From the NCBI GenBank assembly GCA_003488005.1, contig DNND01000121.1, forward strand, positions 15,918 through 21,668: DNA of 5,751 nt, in the 5' to 3' direction. A model generated the notes under the pieces. The model worked only from the letters and a program-made list of their open reading frames with translations, ran no database searches and had not been told where the DNA came from. The position numbers and the translations under genes are program-made. This document shows, piece by piece, positions 1 to 4,424 of this stretch. Every line of letters starts with the position of its first letter. Within the stretch, counting starts at the first letter, position 1. The DNA is from Blastocatellia bacterium (lineage in GTDB: Bacteria; Acidobacteriota; Blastocatellia; Pyrinomonadales; Pyrinomonadaceae).

Positions 1-2
1 GG

Positions 3-169
3 GCGAGATGTTTATAGCCTGGTCAGCCTTTTCTTTGTCCTTAGCTCCGGAGGAGCGCCACCGCTTTGCCCGGCCGGGCTATCGCTCTGCGGGCGGGTTT
101 CGCTCCTACCGGAGCGAGATCCTTTTCTGGTGCGTTCGTAGCTATAAACATCTCGCTCCGCTGGAGCGA
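3..169. repeat. Palindromic intergenic repeat element with terminal inverted repeat
   Basis: A perfect 16-bp inverted repeat (GCGAGATGTTTATAGC at 3-18, its complement at 141-156) brackets about 120 bp. Inside and at the right edge are three small hairpins sharing the stem GCTCC/GGAGC: 44-56 (loop GGA), 100-117 (TCGCTCC, loop TACC, GGAGCGA) and 153-169 (TCGCTCC, loop GCT, GGAGCGA). There is no plausible coding content. It lies downstream of the minus-strand zinc-ribbon gene, so the 153-169 hairpin could end or stabilise that transcript, but it lacks a T-run and is not a classical terminator. It resembles REP/MITE-like dispersed elements; whether other copies exist cannot be seen here. Confidence 0.6.
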
Positions 170-216
170 AAGCCAACTTCACTGTTGCACTTCAAAGTTG
201 AATCCACCAAGACTGT

Positions 217-681
217 TTATTTGGATTTTTGTTCGTTATGGATGGGCGCGAATGAGCGAGTCGTGTGCTCGGTTACGCTAGCCATCGGTGCCGGTAGCGA
301 GCGCGCCTGTGCCGCGTCAAGTTCGTTCGTAACTTGTTCTTTCGATCGCATTGCGTGTTGTTTGTCTGCGACATGTCGCTTGCCACGGAGTAACAGCCGG
401 AGAAACACGCCTTCCAGGAGGAGCAATACCAGAAAGGGAAGTAGCGTGAAGCCAAGAACTCTGTCCGCCGGTAAGCCCAACACAGACTTCATCATTCCCA
501 TCAACAGTGTGATAGCTACCATGCCGAGGATGAAGACTCCGGCCATCGCGGATACGAGTAGCTCCGGTCTAACGGCCGGTGTTTCAGGCACTTTATCGGC
601 TGTTCCACTTAACTTTGCTCCACAATAATTACAATAGCTTAGGCCCTGCGCGACAGACACACCACAAACTGAACAATACAT
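217..681 (-). CDS. Small zinc-ribbon protein with two membrane helices
   Basis: A 154-residue protein of unknown function. The N-terminus is a zinc ribbon with two CxxC knuckles, C3-x2-C6 and C17-x2-C20, expected to bind one structural Zn2+. A Pro/Thr-rich linker follows, then two hydrophobic helices at about 41-62 and 76-98 joined by a short loop, then a basic stretch (RGKRH) and a polar tail of about 50 residues. The likely topology is a helical hairpin in the inner membrane with both ends in the cytoplasm. The ATG start is well supported by a near-perfect Shine-Dalgarno, AAGGAGGAG at 696-688, seven bases upstream. The tail motif VTEHTTR is one I associate with similar acidobacterial zinc-ribbon proteins, which is memory and not a search result. 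The gene has no same-strand partner in the window. Confidence 0.8.
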   Translation of the reverse strand: MYCSVCGVSVAQGLSYCNYCGAKLSGTADKVPETPAVRPELLVSAMAGVFILGMVAITLLMGMMKSVLGLPADRVLGFTLLPFLVLLLLEGVFLRLLLRGKRHVADKQHAMRSKEQVTNELDAAQARSLPAPMASVTEHTTRSFAPIHNEQKSK

Positions 682-800
682 TCTGTTCTCCTCCTTATGG
701 CAGTACGATACTACATCTATCTAAGTTCACCACTCCTGCTCGCTGCCACGAAGTCAGTGCGACCGAGTAGTAACGGTTGTCTCCCAGGTCGGATCTGAGT

Positions 801-853
801 GTCATGAGGTCAGTCTGGTGTCATGAAGTCAGTCTAAGTGTCATGAGGTCAGT
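801..853. repeat. Three direct repeats of GTCATGARGTCAGT
   Basis: Three copies of the 14-mer GTCATG(A/G)-type unit start at 801, 820 and 840: GTCATGAGGTCAGT, GTCATGAAGTCAGT and GTCATGAGGTCAGT. They are spaced 19 and 20 bp apart, close to two helical turns. A weaker fourth relative, CACGAAGTCAGT, lies at about 747-758. The last copy runs straight into a hairpin. The spacing could suit cooperative binding of a regulator upstream of the DUF2306 gene, but the cluster may equally be a dispersed non-functional repeat. Confidence 0.6.
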
Positions 854-866
854 ACCGCCTGCGGTA
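853..866. repeat. Short perfect hairpin TACCGC-CT-GCGGTA
   Basis: A 6-bp perfect stem with a 2-base loop directly abuts the third direct repeat and is followed by the GC-rich sequence GCGGGTGG. It lacks a T-run, so it is not a classical terminator. It probably belongs to the same repeat element as the direct repeats. Confidence 0.5.
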
Positions 867-1040
867 GCGGGTGGCTTCTTGGTAGTTCGAATTGCCAGCT
901 AACCTCACCACACTCAGATGACCGCATCCTTTCTCACAAAATAATTTTCCTCTTCATGACCCGGAAGCCCACAGAAATTCGCGTTAATAAATGGAAGCAC
1001 CTGGCGATTACGGAGAAACGCACGAACCAGGAATTAGCGA

Positions 1041-1047
1041 GAAGGAG
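1041..1047 (+). promoter_or_regulatory. Ribosome binding site deciding the DUF2306 start
   Basis: GAAGGAG lies six bases before ATG 1054. An upstream in-frame ATG at 991 has no such site and would add 21 polar residues not expected in the family, so 1054 is chosen. Confidence 0.75.
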
Positions 1048-1053
1048 TCCCCG

Positions 1054-1728
1054 ATGAAGCTCAACGCGAAGTATGTGGTCTTTTCAATGATTGCGGTGGC
1101 GAGCACCTACGTGATGTATCACAACGAACGCTTTCTGGCGGACTCGTCGCATCCGGCCTGGCAACACTACGCGCCCTTTAAGTGGTGGCTGCTGCCGCAC
1201 GCCGTGTTCGGCACCATCGTATTGCTGTTCGCGCCGTTCCAGTTTTCCGATCGAATACGACAGCGATTTACCCGGGCGCATCGTGTTATGGGACGGCTGT
1301 ATGTGCTCGGGGCATTAGTGCTCGCGCCCCTCGGTGCGTACATTCAGTATTACCAGGAACGGTTGGGAGCGCCGCGTTCGTTCACTGTTCTGGCGACAGT
1401 CGATGCGCTCATGCTAATGGGCGCGACGTGTTTCGCTGGTCTGTTCGCTGTCAAACGCAAAATCGCGCTGCACCGCCAGTGGGCCACGCGCAGCTATGCC
1501 ATCGCGCTGGTCTTCATTGCCGGCCGCTTTGTTTTGGGAGTTACCGGATGGGAAGCTCTCGGAGTAGAAATCGCACAGGCGATGATCTGGTCCTGCCTCG
1601 CCCTGTCAGTTCCGCTGGCCGATGTTGCCATCAATTGGAAAGAACTTCGGTCTACGTTGACTGTACCTGTTAAGGCAGGGGCATCGCCGAAACCCAGCAT
1701 GCCCAGGAACGCAGTCGGCGCAACCTAG
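1054..1728 (+). CDS. DUF2306-type six-helix membrane protein
   Basis: A 224-residue integral membrane protein matching what I know of the DUF2306 family, whose function is uncharacterised. Hydrophobic helices lie at about 6-22, 44-63, 82-99, 111-133, 147-164 and 172-194. Family-like signatures are the HRVMGRLY block (76-83), just before helix 3, and the HRQWATRS block (140-147), just before helix 5. With H49 these give conserved-looking membrane-edge histidines that might bind a metal or haem, which is speculation. There is no signal peptide beyond helix 1, and the last 25 residues are polar and Pro-rich. The gene appears monocistronic: an inverted-repeat element begins seven bases after the stop, and the next gene is 300 bases away. 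Confidence 0.75.
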   Translation: MKLNAKYVVFSMIAVASTYVMYHNERFLADSSHPAWQHYAPFKWWLLPHAVFGTIVLLFAPFQFSDRIRQRFTRAHRVMGRLYVLGALVLAPLGAYIQYYQERLGAPRSFTVLATVDALMLMGATCFAGLFAVKRKIALHRQWATRSYAIALVFIAGRFVLGVTGWEALGVEIAQAMIWSCLALSVPLADVAINWKELRSTLTVPVKAGASPKPSMPRNAVGAT

Positions 1729-1734
1729 AGAGAA

Positions 1735-1884
1735 ACTGGGACCGTTTTACTGAAACCGTTTGTCCTGGACCGCGGGCGTCCCGCACGCAATGAGCGCGTA
1801 GCGCGAAAGATGTTTCGCGAGCTGTCTCCCGCAACGTCGGGGCGTCTGACGACGCTTGGCGGGCGGGACGCTCACGGTCCCAGT
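1735..1884. repeat. Nested inverted-repeat element, about 150 bp
   Basis: The outer ends are a perfect 11-bp inverted repeat, ACTGGGACCGT at 1735-1745 and ACGGTCCCAGT at 1874-1884. Within it is a second perfect pair, GCGTCCCGC at 1776-1784 and GCGGGACGC at 1863-1871. Between these lie a 7-bp-stem hairpin (CGCGAAA 1802-1808, TTTCGCG 1813-1819), a GCGC-GTA-GCGC hairpin (1794-1804) and a GCGTC/GACGC hairpin (1842-1855). The element could fold as one branched structure. No transposase or clear target-site duplication is seen. It resembles a MITE or REP-type (BIME-like) unit. Its position just after the DUF2306 stop means it could also act in transcript 3'-end formation. Confidence 0.65.
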
Positions 1885-1900
1885 ATTAGGTCGGCATTAG

Positions 1901-2010
1901 CCGTCTGCTCCTGCCGTCTGCCGACTACGCCTTGCTCACCGCTCGCTCTTTACGATTCACCATTTACGATTTACTCTTTTCGCAAAGTGCCGACTGCTGC
2001 TGCCGACTGC
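1901..2010. repeat. Low-complexity degenerate short repeats
   Basis: This tract is built of reiterated short words. TGCCGACTRC-like copies occur at 1919, 1988 and 2001, CTGCCGTCTG occurs nearby, and TTTACGATT occurs at 1949-1957 and 1963-1971. It is not coding in any persuasive way and must also carry the cupin promoter, of which I see no clear example. A related low-complexity patch (CACTGCGCACTGCTCACTG-like) occurs at about 3055-3085. Confidence 0.45.
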
Positions 2011-2021
2011 CAACTAAAACT

Positions 2022-2029
2022 GGGAGGTG
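2022..2029 (+). promoter_or_regulatory. Ribosome binding site deciding the cupin start
   Basis: GGGAGGTG lies just upstream of ATG 2032. The reading frame stays open back to 1810, but that part crosses the repeat element and low-complexity DNA. This site, with the signal-like sequence that follows, fixes the start at 2032. Confidence 0.75.
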
Positions 2030-2031
2030 AA

Positions 2032-2403
2032 ATGAAGCGAATCCACATCTTGGTACTTGTCCTGCTCGTGACGGGATTTGTGCGCGGCGACGCGGGTGTG
2101 AGACGTGCGCAAGACCCGCTGGTCGTAAACTCAAAGAGCATCGCCTTGAAACTCGAAAACTCTCGCGTGCGCGTTCTCGAGGCAACCCTTGAACCCGGCG
2201 TTAAGGAAAAGCTGCACTCGCATCCCGCCTATGTCATCTATGTCATCGCAGGTGGGAAGGTTCGCAATCACAGTGTTGACGGCACAGTCACTGAAGCCGA
2301 GTTTCACACCGGCGACGTCATCTATCGTGAACCCATAACGCACTGGGCTGAGAACATCGGGAATACGACCATCAGGCTTGAATTGGTGGAACTCAAGAAT
2401 TAG
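2032..2403 (+). CDS. Exported single-domain cupin protein
   Basis: A 123-residue protein. Residues 1-17 (basic MKR, then a hydrophobic core) look like a signal peptide, perhaps cleaved near A21 or A26, so it is probably periplasmic. The rest is one small beta-barrel cupin domain. Cupin motif 1 appears as G56-x5-H62-S-H64, and motif 2 as G94...P101-x2-H104-x3-N108. The three metal-ligand histidines (H62, H64, H104) are present, but the glutamate usual in motif 1 is replaced by hydrophobic residues around 68-70, so metal binding may be weakened or altered. Substrate and reaction cannot be read from the sequence; such short cupins include enzymes and plain ligand binders. No partner gene is adjacent: the next 700 bases are repeats. 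Confidence 0.75.
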   Translation: MKRIHILVLVLLVTGFVRGDAGVRRAQDPLVVNSKSIALKLENSRVRVLEATLEPGVKEKLHSHPAYVIYVIAGGKVRNHSVDGTVTEAEFHTGDVIYREPITHWAENIGNTTIRLELVELKN

Positions 2404-2447
2404 GTAGTGCACTGCGCGGAGTGTGCGCGGGCAGAAGCGATCAGCTC

Positions 2448-2607
2448 GCGGCTTGCCGCCGCACAGTGCGGAAAGGCTTTGCCTTTCCGTAACGCTCCAT
2501 AAATTCTTTGAGGCTATGCCTCATGATGTGAGAGGCGTAGCCTTCAACGTGTCTCCGGGGACTAGCGGTAAGGCTGAGCCTTACCGCACAGGTGGCGGCA
2601 GAGCCGC
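2448..2607. repeat. Cluster of hairpins with GGC-N3-GCC core
   Basis: Five perfect hairpins share a GGC-N3-GCC core but have different stems and loops: 2469-2489 (9-bp stem CGGAAAGGC, loop TTT), 2509-2523 (TGAGGC, loop TAT), 2533-2543 (AGGC, loop GTA), 2565-2587 (10-bp stem GCGGTAAGGC, loop TGA) and 2595-2607 (GCGGC, loop AGA). A sixth with a 2-base loop, GCGGC-TT-GCCGC, is at 2448-2459. Core-to-core distances are 37, 22, 38 and 25 bp. No T-runs follow them, so they are not simple terminators. The nominal 109-codon ORF across this stretch owes its openness to the repeats and shows no domain. Confidence 0.65.
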
Positions 2608-2697
2608 GAAACCTCTTGACGTCATGATGTCTTTCACCCCGGCGGTAGTGCGAGGGATTCTTCCGCTTTCGAGCCCCCAGGAAAAGACGCTTGCCTC

Positions 2698-2991
2698 GCT
2701 ATCAAAGCGACTTAACTCACGAGCACCGAGACTTTTCATCTGGCGTAACTAACTCGCTTCGTGACAAAAGTAACTGCGCTTCCATCGAAAGCAGCTCTTC
2801 CCAGAACCTCGGAGACTATTCTTCTGACAGACGCTACTTTTGTCGCGAGTAAAGCTTCTTTCCTTGCGACCCAAGTTACTTTACCTGCGACCTTAGCGAC
2901 TAATATCGTGACCTTAACGACTCAGGTTGCCACCTCAACAACTCTGGTTGCGACCTTAATGACTTAACTCGCGGCCGCAGCTACTTTGATC
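2698..2991. repeat. Decayed 21-bp tandem repeat array
   Basis: Units start every 21 bp without slippage from 2698 through 2971, giving 14 units. Weaker ones lie at 2677 and 2992. The best-preserved core is 2887-2970, with a consensus near GCGACCTTANCGACTNNNNTC. Positions 13-15 read ACT in 12 of 14 units; the exceptions are 2782 and 2845. Each unit also holds two GYGAC-like half-repeats nine bases apart, so the sub-period approaches one helical turn. Read in phase on plus, units give a heptad with Thr at positions 2 and 5 and Leu/Val/Ile at 7. Read on minus, Val dominates positions 2 and 6. Both readings are broken by about three stops (plus: TAA at 2713, 2746 and 2965), and the GTG-started reading 2761-2967 has no ribosome site. 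It is best called non-coding or a dead coding repeat. Confidence 0.7.
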
Positions 2992-3012
2992 GCGGCCTTT
3001 CAAGCCAAGACT

Positions 3013-3129
3013 CTAGTTTTCCTAAAAAAGTGTGACTGCAAGCATGTCCGAGAACTGCTCACCGCCCACTGCGCACTGCTCACTGAATCGCTGTCAAGTT
3101 GACGTTTGATTGCGGCTCTTGTTTTTACC
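3013..3129. other. Gene-free low-complexity spacer
   Basis: This stretch between the tandem array and the WYL-like remnant carries reiterated CACTGC/GCTCAC words at about 3055-3085. No gene is seen. Part of it is probably the eroded 3' end of the WYL-like gene, because reading on in frame past its stop still gives a hydrophilic peptide compatible with that family. Confidence 0.4.
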
Positions 3130-3231
3130 TTAGTCCAAGTGCGGCTCCACAATCCGAACGAGATTGTGGTACGTAAACTGTAGCAGGTTCTTGTTTCTCA
3201 TAGCTTCGCAGATGAAGTCTTTGACGCACAC
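3130..3231 (-). pseudogene. Truncated WYL-like protein remnant
   Basis: From GTG 3231 the frame gives 33 residues. Residues 12-31 (roughly RNKNLLQFTY...RIVEPH) match the start of the small WYL-domain-like proteins, which run A-I-x-N-x-x-L-x-F-x-Y...R-x-V-E-P-H. The family normally continues for some 50 more residues, but here TAA at 3132-3130 stops it just after VEPHLD. Reading past the stop continues GKNKSRNQ and meets a TGA sixteen codons after the first stop, so it looks like nonsense decay and not a complete mini-protein. It lies 31 bp after the RHH gene, as if once in its operon, with a CTCGC/GCGAG hairpin (3242-3255) between. An open frame extends upstream to 3366, but that part is out-of-frame RHH sequence. 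Family assignment is by motif only. Confidence 0.5.
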
Positions 3232-3262
3232 AACAGGCTGCCTCGCTTGAGCGAGACCTTTG

Positions 3263-3508
3263 TTAAGGATTTTGTTTTCTCTCCTGTTCCATTTTCTCTT
3301 GGATGGCTTCAATAATCCAATGCATTCGAGGACTCTTAGTTCGTCGCTTAAGTAGGTGACGATCAATTTCTTCCAGGATATCTAAAGGTATTCTTAAGTT
3401 TACATAGGCCCATCCTCTGCTATAGTCAGGACCTCTGCCTGTTTCGATAACGCGCTCAGCATTCCTCACTATCTTTCTTGGCTCTTTCGAGTAGTTCTGC
3501 TTCGGCAT
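3263..3508 (-). CDS. Ribbon-helix-helix (CopG/Arc-like) protein
   Basis: An 81-residue basic protein. Residues 1-33 are a Lys/Arg-rich arm. Residues 34-40 (AYVNLRI) fit the DNA-contacting beta strand of a ribbon-helix-helix dimer, followed by helix A at about 42-55 (LDILEEIDRHLLKR) and helix B at about 59-77 (with the R-x-x-W-I-x-E-A-I pattern). This predicts a dimeric DNA-binding repressor or antitoxin-type protein. The ATG is supported by GGAGGT (3522-3517) eight bases upstream. No intact toxin follows, only a WYL-like remnant, so antitoxin status is unsupported. Its 5' end faces the controller gene, and the C-boxes lie 37 to 60 bp upstream of its start, so it may be regulated by the C protein. 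Confidence 0.65.
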   Translation of the reverse strand: MPKQNYSKEPRKIVRNAERVIETGRGPDYSRGWAYVNLRIPLDILEEIDRHLLKRRTKSPRMHWIIEAIQEKMEQERKQNP

Positions 3509-3544
3509 CGTGACTTACCTCCATACCAGCTTCGCTCCGATGCT

Positions 3545-3568
3545 ACTTATAGTCTGTAGACTTTTAGT
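3545..3568 (+). promoter_or_regulatory. Double C-box operator of the R-M controller
   Basis: Two palindromic boxes, ACTTATAGT (3545-3553) and ACTTTTAGT (3560-3568), start 15 bp apart, with a CTGTAG spacer between them. The four half-sites alternate ACT/AGT, and the centre reads AGTCT-GT-AGACT. This matches the known C-box layout of GACT/AGTC half-sites around a central GT. It sits 24 bp before the C gene ATG. In characterised systems one C dimer at the distal box activates and a second dimer at the proximal box represses. TATAGT (3548-3553) inside box 1 could double as a -10 element. The operator lies in a divergent spacer, so it may also act on the RHH gene. Confidence 0.85.
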
Positions 3569-3592
3569 CATCACTTGTTGCACCGTGCGGCG

Positions 3593-3811
3593 ATGAACAA
3601 AGATCCTAGACGGGCGTTCGGAGAAACTATTCGCAAACTTCGAACGCAAGTTGGATGGTCCCAAGAGGAGCTTGCCGCTGCCTGCTCACTTCATCGGACC
3701 TACGTCGGTGGAGTTGAGCGGGGCGAACGTAACGTCAGTCTCCTAAACATAGTTGAGTTTGCGCGAGCCCTTCGCGTGAAACCTGCAATGCTCTTGGAGA
3801 ATATCATCTAA
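3593..3811 (+). CDS. Controller (C) protein of type II R-M system, XRE family
   Basis: A 72-residue, all-helical HTH_3/XRE protein. The HTH lies at about 23-46: scaffold helix SQEELAAAC, turn, recognition helix LHRTYVGGVE, then RGERNVS, a block typical of C proteins such as C.AhdI. The C-terminal helices (52-70) should form the dimer interface. As a dimer it would bind the C-boxes upstream, first activating and then limiting C and R transcription so that methylation precedes cutting. ATG 3593 is preferred; there is no Shine-Dalgarno, which fits the leaderless or weak initiation common for C genes. TTG 3575 would add six residues. Its stop TAA overlaps the next ATG (TAATG), so C and R are translationally coupled. 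Confidence 0.85.
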   Translation: MNKDPRRAFGETIRKLRTQVGWSQEELAAACSLHRTYVGGVERGERNVSLLNIVEFARALRVKPAMLLENII

Positions 3812-4392
3812 TGGCCTCACCATATGACGGTAAAGCGGTTGCAAAATGGTCAGGAGTGACTCGGCGGCTGGTTGATAAGCATCCACTGCAGACCAAAGAG
3901 CTAGTAGAAATCGTCCTCGCTGCTTGGGAGTCGATCTTTGGTTTCAAGATTGGAGCCAAATTTGAGATCGGAAGGGACATTTTTCCTAAGCCTCAAATTA
4001 TGGGTTTTTTCTTGCATGAGTTAATACCACTTGAAATCGCAGCGTTACATCCAGATGAGTGGAGAGGTGAAGAGACTGCTTCCGATAAGGATATCGTTTA
4101 CATTCCAGACGACAAATACTCAATTGAGGTGAAGACCTCATCAAATCCTCGTCACATCTATGGTAATCGCAGTTACGCTCAAGGTTCTACTAAGGGCAAG
4201 AAGTCAAAATCTGGTTACTACCTCGCAGTTAATTTCGAGAAATTCTCTAAGACAAACAAAAGGCCTAGAATCTTGCAGATTCGCTTTGGATGGCTGGACT
4301 CCAGCGATTGGAAAGGCCAAGCAGCTGCTACGGGACAACAAGCACACCTTACAAGAGAAACTGAAAACGAAAAACTTCTTACAATATATTAG
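3811..4392 (+). CDS. Type II restriction endonuclease, ScaI-like
   Basis: A 193-residue PD-(D/E)xK-type nuclease. The probable catalytic core is D94, E106 and K108 (KDIVYIP...SIEVKTSS); H69/E70 or E75 in the helix before it may assist. Other blocks I associate with the ScaI family (RE_ScaI) are the N-terminal SPYxGK, FPKPQIMGFFLHELIP (58-73), GNRSYAQG (118-125) and the C-terminal RFGWLD and ATGQQA. The length fits that family. If right, the site would be AGTACT, cut blunt, but specificity can drift and this is an inference from memory. The start overlaps the C gene stop, and TTGGAGA (3794-3800) inside the C gene can act as ribosome site. Its transcription should depend on C. Composition is AT-rich: 4201-4260 has 20 G/C of 60, against 33 of 60 at 1201-1260. 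Confidence 0.75.
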   Translation: MASPYDGKAVAKWSGVTRRLVDKHPLQTKELVEIVLAAWESIFGFKIGAKFEIGRDIFPKPQIMGFFLHELIPLEIAALHPDEWRGEETASDKDIVYIPDDKYSIEVKTSSNPRHIYGNRSYAQGSTKGKKSKSGYYLAVNFEKFSKTNKRPRILQIRFGWLDSSDWKGQAAATGQQAHLTRETENEKLLTIY

Positions 4393-4424
4393 GGTAGTCA
4401 CTCTCGAAATACACGCGAGCAAAG

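Larger units (their letters stand above)
682..1053. other. Gene-free spacer between divergent genes
   Basis: This spacer separates the divergently transcribed zinc-ribbon and DUF2306 genes and must contain both promoters. It has no convincing ORF. It contains the GTCATGAGGTCAGT repeat cluster and the adjoining hairpin listed separately. I see no clear -35/-10 pair for either gene. Confidence 0.6.

Noticed and set aside
8..628. 206-codon plus-strand ORF
   Set aside because: It lies antisense over the zinc-ribbon gene and a palindromic repeat, has no ribosome site and shows no recognisable domain; the minus strand has CxxC motifs, membrane helices and a strong Shine-Dalgarno.
1182..1673. 163-codon ORF inside the DUF2306 gene
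   Set aside because: It is an alternate-frame shadow with Cys/Arg-rich, non-globular composition.
2131..2412. 93-codon minus-strand ORF across the cupin
   Set aside because: It is antisense to a clear cupin with signal peptide and ribosome site.
2423..2752. 109-codon ORF over the hairpin cluster
   Set aside because: The translation is dictated by palindromes and the start of the 21-bp array; there is no ribosome site and no domain.
2761..2967. 68-codon Thr-rich ORF (GTG start) as a real repeat protein
   Set aside because: It has no ribosome site, the repeat continues beyond both ends of the ORF, and in-frame stops interrupt the same register at 2713, 2746 and 2965. Kept as a repeat with the coding option noted.
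2698..2991. CRISPR array or replication iterons
   Set aside because: Units are contiguous with no constant repeat separated by unique spacers, no cas or replication initiator gene is present, and the units are too diverged for iterons.
3232..3366. Upstream half of the 78-codon minus ORF as the N-terminus of the WYL-like protein
   Set aside because: It mostly overlaps the RHH gene out of frame; the family-like sequence begins only near GTG 3231.
3263..3508. RHH gene as antitoxin of a toxin-antitoxin pair
   Set aside because: No toxin ORF lies upstream or downstream; only a WYL-like fragment follows.
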